Assembly (NCBI GenBank): GCA_017436025.1
Contig: JAFSDX010000231.1
Span: 1-59,034 of the forward strand
Source of the DNA: Thermoguttaceae bacterium
Lineage (GTDB): Bacteria; Planctomycetota; Planctomycetia; Pirellulales; Thermoguttaceae
Length of the DNA stretch: 59,034 nt
Direction: 5' to 3'
The notes below the pieces were generated by a model, which was given only the letters and a program-made list of their open reading frames with translations, searched no databases and had not been told where the DNA came from. Below are positions 8,551 to 16,902 of this stretch, one piece after another (position 1 is the stretch's first letter; each line of letters opens with the position of its first letter). The translations under genes were made by a program, and so were the position numbers.

Positions 8551-8633
8551 GACGCGGCGTCAACCGATCGTTTCGAACGCAAAAACGACGCGGCGTCAAA
8601 CGATCGTTTCGAACGCAAAAACGACGCGGCGTC
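8551..8633. repeat. 36-bp intergenic tandem repeat carrying the 11-mer GACGCGGCGTC
   Basis: GACGCGGCGTCAA starts at 8551, 8587 and 8623, exactly 36 bases apart. Between them lies CGATCGTTTCGAACGCAAAAAC with few changes. There are two full units and a partial third, right before the terminator. The 11-mer is the same word found at about 20 other sites in the window. It is not a CRISPR: the intervening sequence is repeated, not unique. Confidence 0.9.
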
Positions 8634-8650
8634 AAACGCCGTTCTAATGA

Positions 8651-8700
8651 AAAAGCCGCGCCGACTCGACCTTTCCCGTCGAACCGGCGCGGCTTTTTTT
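8651..8700. terminator. Strong bidirectional intrinsic terminator
   Basis: AAAAGCCGCGCCG (8651-8663) pairs perfectly with CGGCGCGGCTTTT (8685-8697), followed by a T run. A matching A run on the left serves the convergent epimerase gene. Confidence 0.93.
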
Positions 8701-8729
8701 CGCTCTCTAAAACGCGCTATTTCAAGCGG

Positions 8730-9743
8730 TTAGTCGACAATTTTATAATACTCGCGGTACCATTCGACAAAACGCCCCAGCCCGACTTCGATCGGCGTGT
8801 TCGGGCGGAAGTCGAAATCGCGTTCGAGTTCCGAAACGTCCGCGAACGTTTGATAAACGTCGCCCGCTTGCATCGGCTTAAAGTCGATATGCGCGGGTCG
8901 TTGAATCAAGCGCTCCAACGTGTCGACGAAATCGAGCAACTTCTCCGGCTTGTTGTTGCCGATGTTGTAAACCTTGGCGCGGTCGCCTTTTGCGTTCGGC
9001 TTCGGCGGATTGCAAAGCATATTCTCAATCCCTTGCACAATGTCGTCGACGTAAGTGAAGTCGCGCAACATATCGCCGCCGTTGAAGACTTGCAACTGTT
9101 CGCCGTTAAAGATTTTACGCGTAAAAATATACGCCGCCATATCCGGACGTCCCCAAGGGCCGTACACGGTGAAGAAGCGCAACCCGGTCGCCGGAATCCC
9201 GTACAGATGCGAATAGGAATACGCGAGAAGTTCGTTCGCTTTTTTCGTCGCGGCATAAAGCGAAATCGGCTCGTCGACGCGGTCGTCGGTCGAGAACGGC
9301 GTCTTTTCTTGGTTGCCGTAAACGGACGAACTCGACGCGTAAAGCAAGTGTTCGACCGGGTTATGGCGACACGCTTCCAAAATATTGCAGAAGCCGACGA
9401 GATTCGAGTCGACGTAAGCCTTCGGATTTTCGAGCGAATAACGAACGCCCGCCTGCGCCGCCAAATTGACGACGACGTCAAATCGCTCTTCGGCGAAAAG
9501 CGCGTTCACGGCTTCGGCGTCGGCCAGGTCGCCCTTCACGAACTTAAAGTTTTCAAAGGGTTTAAGTTGTTCAAGTCGAGCGTATTTCAAATTAACGTCA
9601 TAGTAATCGTTAATATTGTCGAACCCGACGACTTGCGCGCCTTGCGACGCCAACTTTTTCGCAAGATGGAAGCCGATAAAACCGGCGGCCCCGGTTACCA
9701 AATATTTTTTCGCCGGATCGAACGGCTTAAACTTCGTCGTCAT
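8730..9743 (-). CDS. NAD-dependent UDP-glucuronate 4-epimerase family protein
   Basis: A 337-residue extended short-chain dehydrogenase. The NAD-binding motif G18-AA-G21-FI-G24 is at the N-terminus, and the catalytic pair is Tyr163/Lys167 (YAATK) with the serine run SSSS before it. The sequence VYGNQEKTPFS with VDEPISLYAATKKANE is typical of the UDP-glucuronate 4-epimerase (CapI/GAE) group, which makes UDP-galacturonate for surface polysaccharide. Cytosolic. The start has an AAAGG site. The next gene upstream on the strand is a sugar nucleotidyltransferase, 76 bases away, so the two likely form a sugar-nucleotide operon driven by the promoter near 10700. A related epimerase specificity (UDP-glucose or other) cannot be excluded by eye. 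Confidence 0.9.
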   Translation of the reverse strand: MTTKFKPFDPAKKYLVTGAAGFIGFHLAKKLASQGAQVVGFDNINDYYDVNLKYARLEQLKPFENFKFVKGDLADAEAVNALFAEERFDVVVNLAAQAGVRYSLENPKAYVDSNLVGFCNILEACRHNPVEHLLYASSSSVYGNQEKTPFSTDDRVDEPISLYAATKKANELLAYSYSHLYGIPATGLRFFTVYGPWGRPDMAAYIFTRKIFNGEQLQVFNGGDMLRDFTYVDDIVQGIENMLCNPPKPNAKGDRAKVYNIGNNKPEKLLDFVDTLERLIQRPAHIDFKPMQAGDVYQTFADVSELERDFDFRPNTPIEVGLGRFVEWYREYYKIVD

Positions 9744-9819
9744 AACGTTTACCTTTCGTTATCTTTAAGAACGCAACATATATTAAACGTTGTCGCGTTC
9801 CCCGCTTCCGCGTTTGATG

Positions 9820-10593
9820 TTAAGCGTCGTAACCTTTGTATTCGGCCTTAATTTTTTGGTAACTTTCAAGATTCCCGACGTCGAAGCGGACGCCCGGCGC
9901 CTCGAAGGCGAACGTCGGCTCGTTTTTGCACGTCCAAGCGAGAAAGCTCCCCGGCGCGTCGAATCCGCAACCGTCGGCCAACGCGGCGCGAATTTTATCG
10001 CAAGTCAAGCCGGCGTAACAGTAAAAGGGCGGCGCGCACCAATGCGATTTCGGCTCGGCGGGCTTTTCCTCCATCGACAAAACGCGGTCGTCGTCGGCAA
10101 TTTCCAGCACGCCGCACTTGCGCAACTTTTCGGCGCTCGGTTCGAAATACCGCATTCCCGCGTTGGCGCCGGGCGTTTCCTTCCCCTTGCGTTCGAAGTA
10201 GTCGAGGAAAAGGTTCAGCGAAAAACTCAGGACGTTGTCGCCTGCAACGACGAGCGTATCCCCCGACCAGCCAAGGGTTTCCAGCGCGAACAAAATATCT
10301 TTCACCGCGCCGATTCGGGTCTCGTTCGAGGTCGAGCCGTCGTCGACAATTTCGATCGGCGCGTTAAATTTTGTTTCGCTCGCTTGCTTCGCGTCGCGCC
10401 ACTTGCGGAAATGCTCGGCGAATTTTGCGTTCGAAACGACGGCGCAACGCTTGATTTTCCCGCTTTGGTTCAAGTCGTCCAAGAGCCAGTCGACGATCGT
10501 TTTGCCGCCGACTTCGAGGAGCGGTTTCGGGAAATTTTCCGTCAACGGATAAAGCCGCGTCGCGTATCCGGCGGCCAACACGATGCAATTCAT
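9820..10593 (-). CDS. Sugar-1-phosphate nucleotidyltransferase
   Basis: A 257-residue protein with the NTP-transferase signature near its N-terminus: LAAGYATRLYPLTENFPK (the usual GxGTR becomes GYATR). The metal-binding Asp follows in VVAGDNV. It is cytosolic and would activate a sugar phosphate to an NDP-sugar; base and sugar are not evident. It has no left-handed beta-helix acyltransferase tail. It sits upstream of the UDP-glucuronate epimerase gene in the same direction and is probably in its operon, supplying precursors for exopolysaccharide. I chose the ATG with AAAGGG ten bases upstream; a TTG three codons earlier is possible. Confidence 0.88.
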   Translation of the reverse strand: MNCIVLAAGYATRLYPLTENFPKPLLEVGGKTIVDWLLDDLNQSGKIKRCAVVSNAKFAEHFRKWRDAKQASETKFNAPIEIVDDGSTSNETRIGAVKDILFALETLGWSGDTLVVAGDNVLSFSLNLFLDYFERKGKETPGANAGMRYFEPSAEKLRKCGVLEIADDDRVLSMEEKPAEPKSHWCAPPFYCYAGLTCDKIRAALADGCGFDAPGSFLAWTCKNEPTFAFEAPGVRFDVGNLESYQKIKAEYKGYDA

Positions 10594-10981
10594 CTTGCGC
10601 AAACCCTTTCAAAATTCAACTTAGCGCGACGTTCAAACGTCGAAACAATTTTAAACGACGCGTTCGAAAAAACGCCGTTTAATTTATACTCCCGATTTTT
10701 CGCTTTGTCAAGGGGCCCCGCGCAATCGTTTTAATCCGCGCGACCGTCATTTTCGGTCGACGTTGCCCCGAAGCCCCTTTGCAACGCAACACTTTTATCA
10801 ACGCGGTTTATCAATCAACCGAAACCGCGTCGGCCGCAAAAAATTTTTCGCCGCCGATTGACTTTTTAACGCAATGCAAGAAAATAACGAAAGGGACGCG
10901 CAATCCGATTCGCCGCCCCTTCGAGTTCAGGCGACGCCGCGTCGCCGCCCTCAACGCCAAGCCAAAAACGGAAAGAAGCAA
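10594..10981. other. 388-bp divergent gap
   Basis: It holds the promoter for the nucleotidyltransferase/epimerase pair (10683-10711, minus). For ispG on the other strand I find no clear -35/-10 pair; the open frame running into ispG from about 10874 is Arg/Gln-rich and lacks a start site, so I treat it as leader. Confidence 0.5.
10683..10711 (-). promoter_or_regulatory. Sigma-70 promoter TTGACA-N17-TATAAA
   Basis: Read on the minus strand, a perfect -35 TTGACA (10711-10706) and -10 TATAAA (10688-10683) are 17 bases apart, about 90 bases before the nucleotidyltransferase start. Confidence 0.88.
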
Positions 10982-12175
10982 ATGACGACCGCTCGACGAA
11001 CGACGCGCAAGTTCCGCGTCGGCAACGCTTACATCGGAGGCGACGCCCCCGTTTTGATTCAAACGATGACCGCGACGAAAACGACCGATATAGAGGCGAC
11101 CGCCGCCTCGGTCAAAACGCTCGCCGAAGCGGGCGCCGGGCTCGTTCGCGTCGCCGTCGACTCCCCGAGCGACGCGAAAGCGCTCGCCGAAATCCGCCGT
11201 CTAACCCAAGGAACCGCCAACATTTCCGTCGACCTTCAAGAGAACTTCCGCTTGGCCGAAGCGGTCGCGCCGCACGTCGACAAGATTCGTTACAACCCGG
11301 GACATTTGGGGCGGCTCGAACCGGAATTGAGTTGGCAAAAGAAGGTCGAGTTCCTCGTCGAAACGGCTCGCGCGAACGACTGCGCCCTCCGCGTCGGCGT
11401 CAACTGCGGCAGCGTCGACCCCGTTAAACTCGCCCGGTACAAAGAGTTAGTCGCGCAAAACGGCGGCGTCGCTCCGGACGGCGAAACGGTCTTTGCGCCG
11501 CTCCTCGAAAGCGCGCTCGAACACGTCGACTTCCTCGACTCGCTAAACTTCGACCGTTACTGCGTTTCGATTAAAGACTCCGACCCGGAAACGGTCGTCT
11601 TGGCGAACCGCCGTTTCGCCGCGTTGCGTCCGCAAGTCCCGCTTCACCTTGGCGTTACGGAGGCGGGCGCCCCGCCGCGCGGCGTTTTGAAGTCGCGACT
11701 CGCGCTCGAAACCCTTCTGAACGAAGGAATTGGGGAAACGCTCCGCGTCTCGCTGACGGTCGAGGCGAACCGCAAAACGGAGGAGCTCGAAGCGGGCCGC
11801 GCGATTCTCGCCAACGTCGCCGCCGGAACGGTCGTCGATCCGGAGACAAAACTTCCCGCGCTAAACGTCGTCAGTTGCCCGAGTTGCAGTCGAGTGCAGA
11901 ACGGTCGTTTCGTCGAGTTGGCGCGACGTCTTGAAGCGGCGGCGGAGTTCGCTCGCGACTACCCGCTGAAAATCGCGACGATGGGCTGTCGCGTCAACGG
12001 CCCCGGCGAAACGGACGACGCCGACGTCGGACTTTGGTGCGGCGCCGACCGCGTTAACTTAAAGAGCGGCGGGGAGTTAATCGGCGCTTTCGGTTACGAC
12101 GAAATTATCGACAAAGCGCTCGAAGTTCTTCGCGAAAAAATCCGCGAATACGACGCGAAAAACGCTCAAAGTTAA
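10982..12175 (+). CDS. ispG: 4-hydroxy-3-methylbut-2-en-1-yl diphosphate synthase
   Basis: A 397-residue enzyme of the MEP isoprenoid pathway. It reductively converts methylerythritol cyclodiphosphate to HMBPP with a [4Fe-4S] cluster. The N-terminal TIM barrel holds VLIQTMT...[21 protein letters not shown] and GVNCGSVD. The C-terminal reductase-like part holds the cluster ligands C299-x2-C302 (SCPSCSR) and C336 ([10 protein letters not shown]). Length fits the bacterial family. The start [15 protein letters not shown] has GGAAAGAAG upstream; the longer frame adds 36 residues with no family similarity. Another MEP gene, dxr, is at 29813, not linked in an operon. Confidence 0.97.
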   Translation: MTTARRTTRKFRVGNAYIGGDAPVLIQTMTATKTTDIEATAASVKTLAEAGAGLVRVAVDSPSDAKALAEIRRLTQGTANISVDLQENFRLAEAVAPHVDKIRYNPGHLGRLEPELSWQKKVEFLVETARANDCALRVGVNCGSVDPVKLARYKELVAQNGGVAPDGETVFAPLLESALEHVDFLDSLNFDRYCVSIKDSDPETVVLANRRFAALRPQVPLHLGVTEAGAPPRGVLKSRLALETLLNEGIGETLRVSLTVEANRKTEELEAGRAILANVAAGTVVDPETKLPALNVVSCPSCSRVQNGRFVELARRLEAAAEFARDYPLKIATMGCRVNGPGETDDADVGLWCGADRVNLKSGGELIGAFGYDEIIDKALEVLREKIREYDAKNAQS

Positions 12176-12192
12176 CGTTTGTAACAAACGTT
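12174..12192. terminator. Hairpin overlapping the ispG stop codon
   Basis: AACGTTTG (12174-12181) pairs perfectly with CAAACGTT (12185-12192) around a 3-base loop. No T run follows, so it may stabilise the 3' end rather than terminate by itself. Confidence 0.4.
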
Positions 12193-12329
12193 TGCAACGC
12201 TCGAAAACGACGCGGCGCCGTCGACCGTTACGTTATCGACGACGTCGCGTCGTTCGTACTGCCCGCGCTACGACGCAACCTCCTATTCCCCAACGACTTC
12301 CCCTCTCTCGACGGCGTTAGGAGCCCGCC

Positions 12330-13043
12330 TTGGAAAACGTTACGCGACACGCTTACCTCGACCGTTATCCCGTCGACCCGAACTCGACGCGCGTCGTCGT
12401 CGGAACCATCCACCCGCACGACGAGGAAAACTTCTTTTTGCCCTTCTTTTACGGCAACAAAATGAGCCTTTGGAAGATGTTAAATCTCGCGACATACGGC
12501 GAGTTAAACGACCCAAACTTTGCGCCTCGGGGTAATAACCGCGTCTTTCGGGAGCGCGACGGGTTCGAACACCGAATCACGCTCGACTCGATTCTCCGTT
12601 TTTTGCGCGAACGCCGCATTTCGATGAGCGACGCCGTCCGCGAATGCCGCCGACCGGGAAGCGTTTGGGCCGACGCCGAGTTGATTCCGACGCGTCTCAA
12701 CGTCGAACTCGTCGAACAAATTCGCGATTCCCAAATCTCCGAAGTCCTGTTTATGAGCGGATTTGGAAAAACAAACGCGTTCAAACTTTTTTACGTCGAC
12801 GTGTTGCGACAAAAGATAACGCCGGAGATTCGAGCGCGACGCGAAGTCGTTTGTCCGCCGGAAATTTTCGGTCGCCCGGTCAAATTCTCGATCCTTTACT
12901 CCCCGTCGGGAGCCGCGAACGTCGCGATCGCGCAATCCCCGGAATATCGGGCGGTTAAGGAGCGTTACGTTTCGTCGGCAACACCGGTTCGCGACTTTAA
13001 AATCGATTATTACCGCCGCAAATTTGGCCTCGAAACCGAGTAG
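12330..13043 (+). CDS. Uracil-DNA glycosylase-superfamily-like protein
   Basis: A 237-residue cytosolic protein. The segment VVVGTIHPHDEENFFLPFFY with NKMSLWKML resembles the N-terminal motif I of the uracil/hypoxanthine-DNA glycosylase superfamily (GTxP...FFYGN..W). The segment ILYSPSGAANVAI near residue 190 resembles the second active-site loop (SPS). It may remove damaged bases or be a divergent member without that activity. It begins at TTG: TAGGAG lies six bases before it and no ATG fits. It follows ispG by 154 bases on the same strand but has no functional link to it. Family assignment is by motif only. Confidence 0.65.
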   Translation: MENVTRHAYLDRYPVDPNSTRVVVGTIHPHDEENFFLPFFYGNKMSLWKMLNLATYGELNDPNFAPRGNNRVFRERDGFEHRITLDSILRFLRERRISMSDAVRECRRPGSVWADAELIPTRLNVELVEQIRDSQISEVLFMSGFGKTNAFKLFYVDVLRQKITPEIRARREVVCPPEIFGRPVKFSILYSPSGAANVAIAQSPEYRAVKERYVSSATPVRDFKIDYYRRKFGLETE

Positions 13044-13409
13044 CGCGCGTTGCCGTTAACGCCGCCTCTTCCTTTTTTCGTCGGCGCACGCCCGCAAAGG
13101 TCGCCTAACCCAGCCAAAATTAGCCGAGACTAACACAGCCGCAAACCGACAATTAGTCAACCCTAACTCGGTAAGAAAGACGCGTTCGTTAGGCTCAACG
13201 GGGCCGATATTATCGTTACAACCGCTTTAAACGTTAGATCGTTTCTTTTTTTCTTAAAAGTCGACGCAAAAACGAAAAAATTCCTTTTCATCGGGACGCC
13301 CGGGCGTTAAAATAGGAGAGGACGCGTTTCGGCGACGCGCTCGATCGCAACTTGCGCACTCGGCCCAAAGTCTTTCGGCTTTCGGGCGAAAAACCGACCG
13401 GAGAGGACG
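13044..13409. other. 366-bp gap, CTAAC-rich
   Basis: The stretch 13105-13205 has an unusual run of CTAAC/TTAG words and a possible long-range pairing of CCGAG (near 13129) with CTCGG (near 13167). It has no tRNA or known riboswitch features that I recognise. A promoter for the kinase gene is expected here but not clear. Confidence 0.35.
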
Positions 13410-15512
13410 TTGGACTCGCTTTTTGTCATTCAAGGTTACGACCAAGGAAATCGTTTCGCTCTCGACGCCGAGACGGCGACGATCGGACGCGACGCGTCGA
13501 ACAAAATTCGGTTGCGCGACGCCGAAATTTCACGCCGACACGCCGAAATACGACGCGGCGTCGACGGTCGTATCTTGGTCGATCTCGAAAGTTCGAACGG
13601 CGTTTACGTCAACGGTCGCCGAATCAAAACGCGGCGCCTCCTCAACGGCGACCAAATCCAAATCGGCAAAACGGTTCTTCTTTTTTCGTCGCGCGTTTCG
13701 GACGTCGGCTCGCGCGAACCGCTCGTCGACGTTTTTCAGGACGCGGACGACGACGGCGCGTCGCAGGTTTTGCACGCGCTCGCGCCGGAAGAAAGTCGCG
13801 TTTTCCCCCGTTCGTCGTCCCTTGCCGCCTCCGCCGACGACGTAAAATCGGCTTGGTTCGAAAAAGCGCGCGCCCACCTTAACTTCATGTATCACGCGAC
13901 GTTAGCGGCAAGTCGAACGCTCGACGTCGAACGCTTGCTCGACCGCATTTTGGAGCTGATTTTCCAATGGGCGCCCGTCGATCGCGGTTGCGTTTTCCTT
14001 TACGACGCCGACGCCGACAAGCTGGTTCCGAAGTCGTCCCGCACGCGCAAAACCGGCGGCCGCGTTCAAGTTAGCCAAACGATTTTGAATTACACGTTCA
14101 AAAATCGCAAGGGAATTCTTACCGGAAACGCTTGCCGCGACGAACGTTGGAACGGCTCGGTCAGCGTTCTCGACGCCGGCGTCAAAGAGGCGATCTGCGT
14201 TCCGATGCAGGGACGATACGGTCTCGTCGGCGTTTTATACGTCGACGTTTCACGGCGTCGCGACGATTGGGGGACGCTCGACGCGCCGCGAAACGTCGAA
14301 AACGCGCCCGTTTCGCCGTCGGAGTCGCGTTCCCGCTCCGACGCGTCGTTCGCAACTCCTTTGCAATCGGCAACTTCCGATAAAGCGCCCAACCGTCGCG
14401 ACGATCTTTTCTCCGCGCCGACTCTCGGCGCCGACGCGTTGGGAACGCCGGTTTTTATCGACGCCGACGCCGGTTCCGATTCGCGCCCCTTCGAAATTTA
14501 CGCGACCGACGACGCCGCGTCGCTTTCGAGTGAAAATCCCGCCGACGCTTGCGACGGACGCGTTTCCAAAAAGCTAACGCTCGACCATCTAAAGCTAATG
14601 ATTGCAATCGGTTGCCAAGCGGCGTTGGCGATCGAAGACGCGCAATATTACGTCGGTTTGGCGCAGGCGGAGCGGCTCGCGGCGATCGGTCAAACGGTCG
14701 CGGCGCTCTCGCACCACATCAAAAACATCCTACAGGGAATCCGCGGCGGCAGCTACCTCATCGACGCGGGCCTCAAAGATCACGACGAAAATCTCGTCGC
14801 GAAGGGTTGGCGCATCGTTGAGAAAAATCAAACGAAAATCTCCGATCTCGTCCTCGATATGTTGACGTTCAGCAAGGAACGCGTTCCCGTTTGGTCGTTC
14901 GCCGATTTCAACGAGGTGATGGAGGACGTCGTCGAACTAACGCGCGGGCGGGCGGACGATCTCGACGTCGAGCTGGTCTTTTTTCCGGACGCGTCGATCC
15001 CCCGTTTTTATTTCGACAAAGAGCAAATTCACCGCGCCGTCGTCAACTTAATCGGCAACGCGATCGAAGCGTCGAAAGATTACGACCCGGACGCCCCGCC
15101 GCGCCGTCGAACGTCGAGCGGTTCCGCCCCCGCCTCTTTCGACGCAAACTCCGACGGCGCAAGCGTTTCCGTTCCGAGCGAAAGCGCGAATTCGCCCGAA
15201 TTTCCCCGTTTTCCTCGCGGTCGAGTCGAAGCGCGAACCCAATTTGACGCCGATTCAAAGCGCGTTTTCGTTATCGTCGACGACGTCGGCCCCGGCGTCC
15301 CGCCCGCCAACCGCGACGCGATTTTCCGCCCCTTCGCGTCGAAAAACAAAAGCGGCGGCACCGGTCTCGGCCTCCCGGTAACCCAAAAAATTGTTCGCGA
15401 ACACCAAGGAAAAATCGTCGTCGACGATTCCCCGCTCGGCGGCGCGCGCTTCGTCGTCGAACTTCCGCTCGTTCTCGAAAAGAAACCGGACGACGATTCC
15501 GACGTTTTTTGA
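13410..15512 (+). CDS. FHA-GAF sensor histidine kinase
   Basis: A 700-residue cytosolic sensor kinase with no membrane segments. An FHA domain (about 1-95; IGRDASNKIRL, SRRHAEI, SSNGVYVNG) binds phosphothreonine peptides. A GAF domain (about 150-425) is split by a disordered Ser/Asp-rich insert (about 285-370). A dimerisation/phosphoacceptor helix carries the H-box LSHHIKN. The ATPase has the N-box VVNLIGNAIEAS, G1 DDVGPGV, F-box RPFASK and G2 GGTGLGL, with a second low-complexity insert between N and G1. The kinase should phosphorylate a response regulator, often an NtrC type in planctomycetes, but none is adjacent. The start is TTG with GGAGAGG close upstream. One low-complexity insert contains the DDAAS peptide encoded by the dispersed 11-mer. 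Confidence 0.9.
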   Translation: MDSLFVIQGYDQGNRFALDAETATIGRDASNKIRLRDAEISRRHAEIRRGVDGRILVDLESSNGVYVNGRRIKTRRLLNGDQIQIGKTVLLFSSRVSDVGSREPLVDVFQDADDDGASQVLHALAPEESRVFPRSSSLAASADDVKSAWFEKARAHLNFMYHATLAASRTLDVERLLDRILELIFQWAPVDRGCVFLYDADADKLVPKSSRTRKTGGRVQVSQTILNYTFKNRKGILTGNACRDERWNGSVSVLDAGVKEAICVPMQGRYGLVGVLYVDVSRRRDDWGTLDAPRNVENAPVSPSESRSRSDASFATPLQSATSDKAPNRRDDLFSAPTLGADALGTPVFIDADAGSDSRPFEIYATDDAASLSSENPADACDGRVSKKLTLDHLKLMIAIGCQAALAIEDAQYYVGLAQAERLAAIGQTVAALSHHIKNILQGIRGGSYLIDAGLKDHDENLVAKGWRIVEKNQTKISDLVLDMLTFSKERVPVWSFADFNEVMEDVVELTRGRADDLDVELVFFPDASIPRFYFDKEQIHRAVVNLIGNAIEASKDYDPDAPPRRRTSSGSAPASFDANSDGASVSVPSESANSPEFPRFPRGRVEARTQFDADSKRVFVIVDDVGPGVPPANRDAIFRPFASKNKSGGTGLGLPVTQKIVREHQGKIVVDDSPLGGARFVVELPLVLEKKPDDDSDVF

Positions 15513-15673
15513 CGACGACAAACGCCGTTTGTTACACGGCGCCAAAAGACGTTTAACCTTAACGACGTCAAGTAACAACGTCGACCTTTTTAAAAAACGC
15601 AACCCTTTACCGCGTCGACTTTAATGTCGCCTTCCGCCTCCCGTTTCCCTCGTTCATTCGCAAGGAGCCGCCA

Positions 15674-16774
15674 ATGACGCAACCTCCGCAACCGCCCGCG
15701 CCCGTCCCCGGCGACGGAGGCGCGCGTTCGCCGATCAAAACCCTTTCGGAACTCGAAATCGGACTCGAAGCCGACTGTTTCGTCCTCTTGGCCGCGAAGG
15801 AAAAACTCCGCACCAAAGACGGAAAGCCTTATTACAAAACGGTTTTCCGCGACAAATGGCGCGAAATCCAAACGCCGATTTGGAGCGACGCGCCGTTTTT
15901 CGACGAATGCGACAAAGATTGGCAAGCGGGCAAGTTTTACAAAATCCGGGCGGTCTTGCGCGAATCCGGATTCGGGTACGGCCCGAAATTCGAGTTGCGC
16001 CGCGTTCGCGAAACGATCGAAGCCGACAAACGCGACGGTTTCGACCCGAATTTTTGCCGCCCTTCGTCCGACGTCGAACCGGAAGCGCTTGCCAATGAAA
16101 TACTTGCGTTCGCCAAATCGCAAATCGGCAAAGGCCCGTTGCTGACGCTGTTACAACGCGTCTTCAAGGAAAACCGCGACGTTCTCTTCGAAACCGCCGC
16201 CTCGCGCGCCCATCACCGCCCCTACCCCGGCGGTTTGCTCGAACACGCGCTCTCCGTCGCGAAAATCGCCGTTTCGTTAACCGACCATTTCCGCGCCGTT
16301 CGCCCGGACTTGAAAAAAACGCTCTCGAAACCGTTGATCGTCGCAGGCGCCATTTTACACGACGTCGGCAAAATTATCGAAATGGAGCAACACGTCGCGG
16401 CGCCGCGTCGCACCGTCGAGGGCGAACTTCTCGGACACGCCATCCTAAGTCGCGACGTCGTCAAGCGTTACGCCGACGCGGTCGCGCTCGACGACGAAAC
16501 GCGAATCCGCCTCGAACACCTCGTTCTGACGCACGCTCGCTTCCCCGACTGGGGCGCCCCGACGCCCCCCGCCAGCCTCGAAGGAATGATCCTGCATTAC
16601 GCGGATTACGCCGACGCGACCTTTTTTAGCTCGCTCGCAATCCTCGACGCCGACGACGGTTCCGGCGCGTTCACCGTTCGACGCGGCCCGTTCGGAACGC
16701 CCCTCCTCAAACCGACGAGCGACTCGCCGTCGCCTCCTAAAGACGGCAAACGCAGAACTAACCGCGACGATTAA
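15674..16774 (+). CDS. HD-domain 3'-5' exoribonuclease, YhaM family
   Basis: A 366-residue cytosolic protein. An N-terminal OB-fold nucleic-acid-binding domain (about 20-112) is followed by an HD phosphohydrolase domain (about 175-320). Metal ligands include His191 (GLLEHALSV), His229-Asp230 in the ILHDVGK motif, His255 in LLGHAIL and His284-type residues in LEHLVLTH. This OB-HD order is that of YhaM/CBF1 exonucleases that trim RNA and sometimes DNA from the 3' end. A strong AAGGAG site precedes the ATG. The C-terminal 35 residues are a Ser/Pro/Lys-rich tail. It stands alone between the kinase and the symporter. Confidence 0.85.
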   Translation: MTQPPQPPAPVPGDGGARSPIKTLSELEIGLEADCFVLLAAKEKLRTKDGKPYYKTVFRDKWREIQTPIWSDAPFFDECDKDWQAGKFYKIRAVLRESGFGYGPKFELRRVRETIEADKRDGFDPNFCRPSSDVEPEALANEILAFAKSQIGKGPLLTLLQRVFKENRDVLFETAASRAHHRPYPGGLLEHALSVAKIAVSLTDHFRAVRPDLKKTLSKPLIVAGAILHDVGKIIEMEQHVAAPRRTVEGELLGHAILSRDVVKRYADAVALDDETRIRLEHLVLTHARFPDWGAPTPPASLEGMILHYADYADATFFSSLAILDADDGSGAFTVRRGPFGTPLLKPTSDSPSPPKDGKRRTNRDD

Positions 16775-16902
16775 ACGACTTAACAACGTCGTCCCAATCG
16801 GACGCTCCGCTTTCGCCGGCGACGCAATAATCGCGCCGCCGATTTTATTTTCCGTTTTCATTCCGTCAACCTCGAACCCGTTTAACGACAAGGTTTAATC
16901 GA

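Noticed and set aside
8551..8633. CRISPR-like array with 36-base spacing
   Set aside because: The 'spacers' are the same as each other, only about 2.3 units exist and no cas genes are near.
13105..13205. Possible tRNA or structured RNA in the CTAAC-rich gap
   Set aside because: No T-loop or anticodon stem pattern could be built; only weak long-range pairing was seen.
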